Part shown: positions 37,206 through 48,302 of the stretch, piece after piece
Layout: every line of letters begins with the position of its first letter
How positions within the stretch are numbered: the stretch's first letter is position 1
Source: Berberis thunbergii
Taxonomy: Eukaryota > Streptophyta > Magnoliopsida > Ranunculales > Berberidaceae
Direction of reading: 5' to 3'
DNA: 64,000 bases
Assembly: GCA_003290165.1 (NCBI GenBank)
Contig: QNQO01002064.1
Coordinates: 1-64,000 of the forward strand
Program-made: the position numbers and the translations under genes
Notes under the pieces: model-generated
Databases searched by the model: none
What the model saw: the letters and a program-made list of their open reading frames with translations, nothing else
What the model was told of the DNA's origin: nothing

Positions 37206-37889
37206 TAGGCTTTGCTTCAACCAACACAAACTTTTGTTTGATTACAATTCAGGTACCCCAAAAGGCCATTGAGTTGTTTTTTTAATTAACTTCTTCTACC
37301 CGTGTTAATTTTGTTGCTTCTTTCTATGTCTTGGGATTTGGGGTGCTTAAATCTTGGACTTTTTGCTGTTCAAGAGAGAATTGGCGATTTCTTTGATTTC
37401 CATGACTGAATCTGAATTCCCAAGAGTCTTTCTACCTGCAGCTACTCTTTGGGTTCATTCAATTGATAGAGGTTACTCAATTTGTGCTTTAATTTGCATT
37501 TCACAATCTGAATTACCAACTGTTGCTTCTGTTAATTTTTTTTAGTGTTTGTGTGTACTGAAGTGTGGGGTTGGGGTTGATTAACACAACAAGCAAGACA
37601 CACACTTGGGATTGATCAACACAACAAGCAAAGCAGAGATAATGAAATTTTGTGGGCTGGATTTATATTTTGATGGTTTGTGATATTTTATTGGTAGATA
37701 TAAAAAAATTTGAACATTTTTTATTAAATATAAATAAAACCCCAACTGTGAGTATTCGACATTGCGTAAATATAAATAAAACCCCAACTGTAAGTTATGA
37801 TGTTTATTTGATTTTCTAAAAAGTTATGATGTTTATTTGATTTGGTGTGAATTTCTCTAATCCCATTTGCCATTTGTTTGAAATCTCAG

Positions 37890-38216
37890 AAACAAAAGCT
37901 TGAATTAGCAAAACAGCTGAATCTCAGACCCAGACAAGTAGAAGTTTGGTTTCAGAACAGATGAGCAAGGTACCTTTTTTATTTGTTTTTTCAAACCTTC
38001 GTTAATCTCTTTTAATGGGTGTTTCAAATTTTGTAATTTAGTTCTGATTCAATGAAAATCTGTGAAATTTTCAGAACAAATTTGAAGCAAACAAAGGTGG
38101 ACTATGAGTACTTGAAGAGATGTTGTGAAACACTGATAGAGGAGAACAGGAGGTTGTAGAAGGAGCTGCAAGAGCTGAGGGCTTTGAAGGCTTGCAACCC
38201 ATTCTACATGCAACTC
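37890..38216 (+). pseudogene. Captured HD-Zip class II fragment (homeodomain helix 3 and zipper)
   Basis: Exon 37890-37969 reads [20 protein letters not shown] then FQNR, the recognition helix of an HD-Zip homeodomain. Exon 38075 to about 38216 continues with [20 protein letters not shown], then ENRRL, KELQELRALK and CNPFYMQL, the leucine zipper and its class II extension. Two codons have become stops: the second Arg of the QNRRAR motif (TGA) and the Gln after ENRRL (TAG). The splice phase between the exons is kept. The N terminus and CPSCE motif are missing. Confidence 0.85.
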
Positions 38217-38814
38217 CTAGCAATTCTCAAACATTGTGGTGGTGGTGGTACTCATTCATGAACACTCGAAGAGCAACCAAAGAGAAGAAACTCAAGGTAC
38301 GATTCACAACATCCCCCTTTTATAATTTTTGGGTATTTCCAATTTTGGTTGATGTGATACTTGCTTATGTGAGAGTTTTCCTATGTGGAGCATGAGATTT
38401 TGTTTTAACCGTTTGGGTTTATCGTTTGAATGTGTTTGTTTTAACCGTTTGAAGCATGAACTTGATGACATTTTTGTTGTGTTGAGCATTGTGTTCAAAC
38501 CACTATTTTTTTGACTGAATTCTTTGTCATATATCTGTTGAAAAATCTTTACTTTGTTGAACTTATCTCAAACATTGTGGTGGTGTTGAAATCTCTTTAC
38601 TCTGTTGAAATTTACTCTACTCATTCATTGTAAGTGTTTTTTTTTTTTATGAAAGAAAAACCCAATTGCGATTATTCGACAATTCCTTTAAAGTACAATG
38701 TACTCTGTAGTAGTGCCAACTTCTTTTATCTATATTCTAAAGTACAATGTACTCTGTAGATGAGAAAAGCATTGCTGGAAGTATAACTGCTCACATCAAA
38801 GATTTCCAATATCT

Positions 38815-39700
38815 TTGTTTTAGCTGATTTTGTCCTCCGGGGTGGTAGATTTATTTGGTCCAATCACAAACTCTCCCCACTCTCTGTAGACTGGATTGAA
38901 TATTTGGTTCCTTCCAAGATTTCCTCCTTCCTGCTGTTGGATCTGTTCATCATGCAATCCTTTTGGAGCATCCAATCAACAACCCCTGCCTTAGACCCTA
39001 GACCTTTCTGACTGGAACAATATGTTTGAAGATGAAGATTTCTACAAAATGTTTGAGATCAATTGGCAAGAGCTTCAATATGATGGGCACCTTGCTTTGT
39101 TTCTTTGGAAAAAAGCTCAAGCTCCTCAAAAACTGCTGCAAAGAATGGAATAGGCAACGCTTTGGTCAGCTCAACAACCTTATTGAGAACAAACAAATGA
39201 GCATTGTTGGTTAGATCTTATTGAAGAGGCTAGATAATTAACTCAAAATGAATGGAGATTAGAACTAAGAGCATAATTGAGCTTACTAAGTTACTGAAAA
39301 GGAACTTTATTTGCTAGAAGAGAAAGGCTGGATTACAATAGGGGAAACAGGGTGACATGTGCACCAAACTCTGCCTCATCATTATCAACCACAAGGATCA
39401 ACAACAATATTGGCGCCTCAGATTTGAAAACAGGGTGGAGTTATAGCTTACATTGTGAACCATTTTGCGAATATTGCTAGGGAAAAAGAAACTTGGAGAC
39501 CTCAACTCCAAGGCGTAGTGTTCAAAACCCTTGACTTAATCAGTGCCATGCATGAACTCACCTCTGAAGTAGCAGCTGGCATTGATGGCTATCCTGTTGA
39601 CAAAGGTCTGTTCCTTTATACACCAATTTGGGATAATTTTCTTTTTGGGTATAACTGGAAGAAGGTTGCTAATTTTGATATGTGTGAGAGGATTTAATGA
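38815..39700 (+). pseudogene. Degenerate LINE ORF2 segment inside the Helitron
   Basis: Broken frames read DFVLRGGRFIWSNHKLSPLS, a LINE endonuclease C-terminal pattern. They go on to KLKLLKNCCKEWNRQRFGQL, the linker before the reverse transcriptase, and GDMCTKLCLIIINHKDQQQ and WRPQLQGVVFKTLDLISAMH near the start of the polymerase domain. Many stops interrupt it and the reverse transcriptase core is absent. Confidence 0.5.
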
Positions 39701-41374
39701 TGAAATGAAATATATCTGTCTCGGTGATTGATCAAGTACTTTATTGTTAATTGAACCATTTTTTGGTTATTCAGTGATGACTTATTTGATACGACCATAT
39801 GGGTATGTTCCAAGCTGTATATCAATCAAGCCGCTTCGTTGCATCACCTACAACTCCTCATGCTGCAGCTACTTCTATTAAAAAGCCCCTTGGATAAAAA
39901 AAAAGAAGGAACCAAGACTGGAGGGCTTGGCGTCCAAAACCTTACCACAAAGGTAAAGGCGGATTCTTGCATGAACAATTTAATTTTTATATACAAAAAA
40001 AGAAGGAAAATGCAGAACCTGGTATCAAAAGGTCCATTTCCTAATGCCGTATGTTGGTTCTGTTCTCTAATCTGTGGTATCCTTTTTTATTTTTATGGTT
40101 TAATTTTGGAATGTTATCTCAACTCTTATATGGTTCATCCTAGCTAGCTATACTACCATTTTTAAAGTTTAGTAGATGCTACGGCATTACACGGTAGCTA
40201 TGCCGGATGGGTTCATTACATGAATTTAACTAAAAGAAAAAAAATCTGATTTATGTAGTGCCAACGGATGAAAAATGGGGATAATGCCGGAGAGCGCAAT
40301 CCACACCCCACCATTTTTTAGCGCGAACCACTTCTCTTAGCCTTCAATCCAATTGCCATGTCCAGGTATCCCTTCTTTTATGTTTTGCCTTTATTTGAGT
40401 TTTTTTTCAGTTATGGGGTTTGTTAGATTTGGTTATTTATATTGCTTTTGAGATTGTTCTAGAGTTTGAGTTGTAACTATTCATTCATCATGTTGGGTTT
40501 GAGAAATTTTGGTTTTTCCAATTGAGATCGATTTAATTAGTTCTTCTTACACCTCTAACTTGATGAAAGTTGGAGCCTTTGATAATGGCCTAAATAGATT
40601 TAGTGAATATTTGAGGGATCAATAGTGTGTCTAAAATTATCAAGAGCTCGAACAACCAAATATTTTGGTCCATGGACCATAGCATGGTTGTCTGTTGTCA
40701 TTAATCACGATTTCATAATATTTGGTTTTAGAAATGGCTGTGAATGGGAGGGTGTTGCTTGCAGGCAGTTTGTTTGCTGGCTTAATTTGCTTTAATTTCA
40801 TGTTATTGTCATTAATCATGACTTCCTAATATTTGGTTTTAGAAATGAGTGTTTTAGAAATGGATGTGAATGGGAGGTGTTGCTTGCAGGCAGCTTGCTT
40901 GGTGATAGCTTAATTTGCTTGCTTGGAAATACAATCAGATTCTCATTTCAGCCGTACAAGGAACTGTAAGAAAAATGCTTAGTTTTTCCACCATAATTGG
41001 ACAAGGTTCTCCTCAAGAAAAAAAGCTTTGATGTACTTAAATGTTTTATACTGGAATATTTTGCTAATTAAATGATCATTTTGGTGTGTGGATATATTAT
41101 GTGGTGTTCGTGGCATTGATTGCCATTGTAATTTTTTTTGACAGGTTCAGACAAGTTTCAATATTGAAAAATATAGAGGAAACTCTGTCGAATTTTTTAT
41201 TTTTTAATTTTTCATGACATTGATTGTCATTATAGTCACTTATGTGAAGTATATTTTCTTATGACATGTTCAGATAAATTGTTTTATTCAAAAAATGACA
41301 TTTTTTTGGATATAATTATATTGTGTGCATGTCTCTTTCGTCACATCCGTGAATGTAGAATGAAATTTGCAATA

Positions 41375-41401
41375 GTGCCAACGGCACGGGTATTACACTA
41401 G
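41375..41401 (+). other. Helitron 3' hairpin and CTAG terminus
   Basis: GTGCC-AAC-GGCAC forms a perfect 5-bp stem with a 3-base loop, 14 bases before the terminal CTAG. In Helitrons this hairpin acts as the replication stop signal. Confidence 0.9.
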
Positions 41402-43480
41402 TTAGCTTACATAATGCAATTCACACCAAGGACCAATCACTTTTACAAAAGAATTATAATTGCACTCTGAGTGCAACAATATTATAATTGCACTCTCAGG
41501 GCATGGTAGGCCTAACTCTGACAATTAGTGTCGAAACGACTTGACTTGGTAGACTTCGGGTCATGTTAAATTGATTCATTTCCTACCTATATATGATTAA
41601 ATCTGGAAAATCCATATTTTCTATATGATTTTTTTTTCTTCTTGCCTTTTTTCTATAATTAAATCTGGAAAATCCATATTTTCTATATGATTTTTTTTTT
41701 AAGTATTGGTTCATTAATCCTTATTTATCAAAAAAAAATTCTATATACCCAAACGTGAGTAACTTAAGTGAATGATAACTTTTGTATGCCATATTAGTAA
41801 TTGAGTGAGTGGTACTTTTGCCGCACGATGATAACTTTATATAGAATACCAAGTGGTAACTTACTGTACATTAGGTGATAATCTTTTGTCGATGTACCAT
41901 ACATCCAAATTTATATATGTACCAAAGCATTTATTGAATCCGTGGCTAAATGCTACAATGAATACCTTGAAGATAATTGGTACGATGGCCTAGGAAGCAG
42001 CTCAATTTTTACTTTTTATTATGATAAATATGCACCTTTTTTTTTAATGCAACTACTAAGGTGTACGATACAAAAATTGAATATTCCAATGAATATCTTT
42101 CGACCCTTATCTCCGCATCTTCCTATTTACAAACTAGAGCTCACTTCGACATTTCAAATTACACTTTATTTGAGTGTTGAAACACACATAACGCGTCAAT
42201 TATAAACACCACATATTTGGCTTAAATACAATTATTTGGTCTTCGCCAAATCTCTATCATTTCGATTATCAATCAATTTTCTAGAGTTATCCTATCTCAT
42301 AGGGGTTAGGAATGAATTGAATTCCCTGTACAAAGCCGGTCCCTGTGTGTGTAGTGCCTTATGAATTGTTTGAATGAATCAGTCGTGTTTGTAACAGGAA
42401 GTGTAATTTTTTTTTTAATGTTAAATTGATTCCTTTCCTGCCTATATGAGTAAAATTGGTCTTCAGCACAGTTACTCTCCAAATAACAATACTGGTGAGG
42501 CGACATTTGTTTAATCAGGGCTGATGCTAAATTGCCAGTGAACATTTTCCGATAAGTTGTGAATGAACACTGTCAAGCTGAGTTTTGATTAGTATTGAGC
42601 ATGTTCTTATTTTGTTTGTTCATTGATTGATTCTATAGTGAGAGGGATTTATTGCCTTGTTGGTTGATCCAACTGCTGCACTAGGAAATACTACTTGTTT
42701 CGCAAGGCAAGAGTTGTTTGCAGATCATGTATTCTTGTATGTGTATTACATATAATTGACCTATGGCAAGAAGTTACGGTACTCTGAATTATGGCGTTCA
42801 GATGTTCCTTCGCTAAATGCAGTTGTAATTCACTACTATAGATATGCATTCTGAGATGCATATGCCTACCATCCATTTGAATGTTTTAGGTTGATCACAC
42901 TAGTGGCTAAATATTCTGTTTGGTTAATAAAATTACATTCTTGACTCTATTTTAATATCAAAGATATTCCAAAGCATGCCAGTACACATTGAAATTCGAT
43001 GACATTGTAGTAACTGGAAATTGCTAATTGCATAATGCTAGACAAAGTCTATCTTGTGTTAAGACCAGAATCATATTCGGTAAATTTTCTTGGTCAGACC
43101 AAACATGTATAAATTAAGTTAAAAAGTATAATACATTGATTTACTTGGAGTCCTAAAAGGAAAATAAAGGGAACCGAATACAAAACAACAATCAATCAGC
43201 AATGCAATGACAAGTAGTGTCGGAACGACTTGACTTGGTAGACTTCGGGTCATGCTATTCAACATTTGATGATCCATATTGAAAATCATTCACTTTAGAC
43301 CAAACATTAAGTTTGGAATTTCTGTTTTGCCTTCTTTTCTACAATTAAATCTGGAAATCAATATTTTCTCTTTGATTTTTTTAACATATACAAACACATG
43401 CAAATACGGAATACATATCTGATTTATTTCACACACAATAAGAACATGAAGGAAACATGCTACTTCAGAAATTCCAACTC
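41402..43480. repeat. Recurrent intergenic segment, copy B (right part)
   Basis: 41402-42250 matches 14490-15330 and 50368-51850. 42535-43140 matches parts of 54366-54720 and 57940-58270. 43140-43260 matches 15525-15620 and 52040-52160. It is non-coding and forms the 3' flank of the receptor kinase gene. Confidence 0.8.
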
Positions 43481-43525
43481 AACTCACATAAACATCACAA
43501 GCGAACAATAGTTGTCCATCTGTCA

Positions 43526-46500
43526 CTATGGATGAGTAGCAACACCTTGATAATAGTCTCTTATATGATGCAATTCAGTGACAACTTCTGCAATGTTCTT
43601 GCGTTCAACAGGGGATTCAGTAGAACATGTGACTCCCAGTCTTATCAATGACACCAAGCACTTGTATAATCGGGTCCCTTGAACACTTTGGTTGTAAATG
43701 TTGATAGCTTCGTCATTGTTTTCCAAAAACATCTTTGCATCCACAATGTTCATAACTTGTTCAGGCAAAGCCATTTTAGCAAAACGATGAAGATTTTGTC
43801 CATTCTGAAACATGTCATCAATTGGTTTCTTCCCGATAAACATCTCAAGTAACACTATTCCATAACTGTAAACATCTCCTTGCATGGACACCTCCTCGCC
43901 CACTCCATATTCTGCAAATTAGGGTCCAAGTGGAAATTCGATAATGTGATGCAATATTGTTTTAATAGAATAATATCATATCTAGATTTTTTATTTTTAT
44001 TTTTGCATCACAACATGTTTAGACCAAAAAAAACAAAAATACCAAAACACGAAAGCTTGTACAAGAATTTACCTGGAGCAACATAACCGATTGACCCCTT
44101 TATTGCAATAGAACTACCTTGACTTTGTGAAGATATGTAATTGTTGGTGGAGAAAATCTTCGCCAAACCAAAATCACCCACATGAGCCGTCATGTCATTA
44201 TCAAGGAGAACATTGCTCGGCTTTAGATCACAATGGACAATCGTCAGCGGGCAATGGTTGTGAAGATAATTCAATGCAGAAGCAACGTCAATAGCTATGT
44301 TTAGCCTTTGCAAGAAGTTCAACTTCAACCCAAGTTGTTGACTTATTTTTGGATGTAACCACTCCTCTAAACTTCCATTGGGCATGAATTCAAAAACCAG
44401 TGCTTTGAAATCATTCCCTTGATAGTCAACTCCTGAACAAGCTGTGATGATTTTGAGGAGATTTCGGTGTCGAAGATTTTTCAAGGCATTGCATTCGGAC
44501 AAGAAACTCTTAAAAGCTCCTTGTTGTTGAAGATTTATTACCTTAACTGCAACAATTGCTTGGGACATAGTCGCTTTATACACGGAACCAAAGCTTCCAA
44601 TACCAATTAAATTGTCAATTGAAAATATGTTAGTTGCCTCGCGAAGCTCCGCATAAGTAATCCTTGTGAATTGATTAATAAATAATGACTCTGAAGTAGG
44701 CTTTGTTTTCGATACTCTTCTTCGGTAGCATACGAGAATTAAGCACAATAGTACAATCAAGCATATGCTTACAATAATCGCAATCATGACAACTTTGATC
44801 AATTGCGACTTTCCTGCCTTGATGTGATTCTGGCATTGAGGGAACTTGAGTACAACAACACCACCACAAAGCTTACTATTTCCCATAAGTGAAATCGCAG
44901 TAGCATTGACAAAGACACCAACCCTTGGAATTGAACCCTCGAAGTCATTATAAGATAGATCCAACTGAATTAGAGAAGTGAAATTCTCCAGATATGGCGG
45001 TATCTCACCGGATAACTTGTTGCGAGAAAGATTGAGTAGCTTTATACCTTTCAAAGCACTCAACGACTGAGGAATACTTCCTGTAAACAAGTTTTGGCTT
45101 ATGGAGAGGAACTCTAAAGTCAAACAGTTGCCAAGCGTGCTTGGTACATTTCCAGAAATTTTGTTACACGAGATGTCGAAGCATTCAAGTTTGGTCAAGT
45201 TACCTACTTCAGATGGTAAGGGACCACTCAGAGCATTGTTAGATAAGTCAAGGCAGTTTATAATAGATGAAAGATGAAGAAGTTGTTTGGGAATGGTACC
45301 TTTGAGTCTATTATCAGACAAGGAAAGTTCTAATAAACTTTGACAACTTGCAAGACTTGGAGGAATTTTTCCATGTAACTTGTTTCCATTCAAGTTTAGA
45401 TTGGTTAATTGAGTTGAATTATGATTGAAGGAATCTGGAATTTGTCCCGATAATTTATTTTCATACAAGTCCAGTCTAACCATTTGAGGAAATATTCCAA
45501 TGAGCTGTTTGGAAATATCACCTGTAAGATAGTTGTCTCCAATTGAAAGGATGCGCAAATTCACAAGGTTTCCAATTGAAGCTGGGATTGTTCCATATAT
45601 TTTATTACTTTGCAAATATAATTTCATTAGTTTGGTGGAGAGATTTCCTATTGAGATAGGAATTGGCCCTTTAAAAGAATTATGGCTAACACTTAACCAT
45701 TCTAAGTTGGTGCAATTGGTTAATGAAGTGATAAAGTGCAAGTCACCTCCTAGTTGATTTGAACCAAGAGTTAGTGCATTAAGACCTTGAAGCATTCCTA
45801 GGTTTCTTGGAACATGTCCTGTGAATTGGTTTTCACTAAGTTCTAACCATTCAAGTCTTGAAGCATTGGGAAATGATAATGGGATGAGACCTGTGAGTTT
45901 ATTGATTGCCACAAAAAAATATTTGAGATTCGGAAGTGTTAGGCCAATGTCCGAAGGAAGGCTTCCATCTAGTTGGTTACCAGCTAATGCGATATCTATT
46001 ACCTGCGAGAGATTGTAAATACAAGAAGGAACTTTGCCACTGAGTTTATTGGCACCAACTTCAAATATTTTTAAGCTTTGGATATGGCATAGATCTTCTG
46101 GAATGCTTCCAATTAAATTGTTGTATTTAATACTAAGACCAGTAAGAGCAGTGAAATTTCCTAACATTGATGGAATGTGTCCTTCTAGTTGATTAGTGCC
46201 AAGATACAACCCAGTAAGCTCTAATATAGAGGTGAGCTGGACTGGGATCCTCCCGGTGAGATAATTGTGTGTTAAATTGACTATTTGAAGTTTGGAACAG
46301 TAAGTGAGATTGGTAGGGATTTCATGATCAAAGGAATTGAAACCTAGAGAAAGGACCTCTAACCGGGACAATCGACCAATTTCTTGGGGTATTGGACCAT
46401 GGAAATAGTTTGAGCCAAGCCTGATTTCTCGAAGAAAGGAGAGGTTCCCTATGTGGGGGGACAACGTACCTTCAAGTTTTTGTGATTCCAAGTTCAGGAC

Positions 46501-46779
46501 TGTGACCCTATCATGATGGCGATGACTGCATGTAATCCCATTCCAGTCACAGTAGTGGATGGAATCATTCCAGAAACTCAATGCTTGGAGTGGATCTTCA
46601 TTAATCTTTTCTTTGAAGACGAGTAGAGCCAGATGATCAGGTGCGCCACCGCCATTGTTGGAGAAGACAATCATGGTGAATGAGTTGGTGAGTACTGTGA
46701 GTATGATTATAAGGCAAGACCAATACATCTTTCTCAAGGAAAAGCAAATATTAAATGAAGGGGACCTTAAATAACACAT
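43526..46779 (-). CDS. Class XII LRR receptor-like kinase (non-RD), intact
   Basis: Two exons, 44073-46779 and 43526-43911, are split by a 161-bp GT-AG intron (GTAAAT...TTGCAG) between AP and E of the kinase APE motif. The product is 1030 residues, usual for the subfamily. A hydrophobic leader comes first; a start at Met18 (46728) would give a cleaner signal peptide. The LRR N-cap follows with CDWNGITC (77-84), then about 22 LRRs (95-625), a membrane helix (663-685) and the kinase domain: GIGSFGSVY (725-733), Lys746, HCD (849-851), DFG (869-871). The HCD in place of HRD marks a non-RD kinase, as in FLS2, EFR and Xa21, plasma-membrane receptors that sense microbial ligands. The ligand here is unknown. 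All key residues and splice sites are intact. Confidence 0.95.
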
Positions 46780-46802
46780 ACTTCAGTTGATATCTTAATT
46801 TG

Positions 46803-46819
46803 ATATATATATATATATA
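46803..46819 (-). promoter_or_regulatory. TATA box candidate of the receptor kinase gene
   Basis: An alternating TATATATATATATATA run lies about 25-40 bases upstream of the first ATG (46779) and about 75-90 bases upstream of Met18 (46728). The latter spacing leaves room for a normal 5' UTR and slightly favours Met18. Confidence 0.45.
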
Positions 46820-46861
46820 GAGTGAGTTAGTATAGACTTGTGGATGAAGACTCAAAAAGAC

Positions 46862-47330
46862 TTTTGCACATACAACCAAGTGTCAATTAGTGAATGCAAA
46901 AAAAAAAAAATCAGCAATGCAGTGACAATTAGTGTCGGAACGACTTGACTTGGTAGACTTAAGGTCATGCTAAGCAGCAATATTTGATGATCAAATTGAT
47001 CAGTAAAACCACACATGCATTTATGTGTTTCATATTTTATCTAGACTTATGCACATGAGTGATTCTTAATGTCGAGGGAACGGGCGAGGAAAGCCACGTG
47101 GCGGGGTGGGAACCGTCCATCCCGCTCGGGATGCATACCGTCCCTTTGGTGCACGCATTCCGAGCGAAATGGACGGTCCCCACCCCGCCACATGGCTTTC
47201 CTCGCCCATTTCCTCGCCTGTTTCCTCGACATTTAGAATTCCACTATGCACATACAACCAAGTGTCAATTAGTGAATGCAAAAAAAAAAAAAAAAAAAAT
47301 CGATCAGCAATGCAGTGACAATTAGTGTCA
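46862..47330. repeat. Tandem duplication upstream of the receptor kinase
   Basis: The stretch TTGCACATACAACCAAGTGT, with a following A run and the GGAACGACTTGACTTGG motif, occurs at 46866 and again at 47247. The second copy follows a foldback insertion. Non-coding. Confidence 0.8.
47057..47244. mobile_element. Foldback MITE, Mutator-like
   Basis: The 9-bp duplication TATGCACAT lies at 47048-47056 and 47245-47253. Nearly the whole 188 bp is an inverted repeat: the left arm (GTCGAGGGAACGGGCGAGGA... to ACCGTCC) pairs with the right arm read inward (GTCGAGGAAACAGGCGAGG... to ACCGTCC). A few unpaired bases lie in the middle. The sister flank at 46862 shows the sequence without the insertion. Confidence 0.8.
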
Positions 47331-47348
47331 GAACGACTTGACTTGGTA

Positions 47349-48302
47349 GACTTACATCGAGACGTTGCGTTAACATCTTGAGTCTTGAGATCCATCATAC
47401 GTGCACAAACCTGCATGTTCTTTTTCTCAAAGATATGATAAGAAAATGAAAATATCAAATAAAGAGATATTCTTTCTTATATTCCTTCTCCCTTCCTTTT
47501 CTTTTAGTCCATCTCCCTTTCAGTTTCACAAACCAATTCCTTTTTCCTTTTCGTGCCATAGTGTTCAACAAAATTGAGCCTTAAAAGCATAAAATTCTCT
47601 CTCATCAGATGAGGATACTTGGGTTTATTCTTTGGATGATACTCTCAGATGATGTCATTCACAAATGAATAAATCGTAGCTTAAGAACAAAGATCCCTAT
47701 TATGCAAATGTCACAAGTATAATCTTTTTGTTTTCCATCGCTTAACCACCCTGTCACTACAGAAGGTTCAAATTCTAAATTTGTTATTTCATCCTTCAGT
47801 TTACCGCTGAGCTGGTACTCTCCGTTGGCATGTAATAGATATTTAAGGAGAAGAATCATGATCCTAAGATGTGCCGGAATATTTTGATCACTAACACTAC
47901 CATTTAAGCTCAACTTTACACAAATTAACCTCAAATCAATCAAGAGCATATGCAATTCTCTTCACCAATCACTTTTAGAAAAAGAATTATAACTTTACTC
48001 TGAGTGCATGGTAGGCCTAGTGACTTTGACCAAACCAAATTAAAGCTTGTAATGCACTAATTAAATTAATCTTTCTCTTATGAAGTTATGTTTGTGCTTA
48101 ATTACTATACATTCAGATGAAACTTCAATCTAATTATATGTGTTTAAGATTTAAGTCTCTAAGTATATAATCATCATGCATTCTCGTGTAACATGCCTGA
48201 TTGTGTTTTGGACCCATTGATTACTTTACCAGACAAACAATTTTTCTTTTGCGTTGTTTCCACGAAAACCTTGTAAATTACTGCATTCGATCAATAGCAT
48301 CT
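47349..48302. repeat. Recurrent intergenic segment, copy C (left part)
   Basis: Matches 6710-7032 joined directly to 13005-14215, and so shows the state before the TIR insertion of copy A. It ends at the target site of LINE copy 2. Confidence 0.9.

Larger units (their letters stand above)
31857..41401 (+). mobile_element. Helitron (9.5 kb) carrying captured gene fragments
   Basis: The 5' end starts TCTATCTAACATTTC after an A. The 3' end is the hairpin GTGCCAACGGCAC followed by GGGTATTACACTAG and then host T. There is no target duplication. The sequence either side (CATTA, TTAGCTTAC) joins exactly as CATTATTAGCTTAC, which is found uninterrupted near 14480 and 50368. TC start, CTAG end, a subterminal hairpin and insertion between A and T are the Helitron hallmarks. 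No Rep/helicase frame was found, so it is non-autonomous. Interior fragments, mostly on the plus strand, resemble kinesin-14, a DOMON protein, phosphomannose isomerase, HD-Zip II and a LINE. Confidence 0.88.

Noticed and set aside
31857..41401. Autonomous Helitron with Rep/helicase
   Set aside because: No frame with RepHel motifs was found on either strand.
45533..46018. Plus-strand frames opposite the receptor kinase
   Set aside because: Antisense shadows of the LRR coding repeats.
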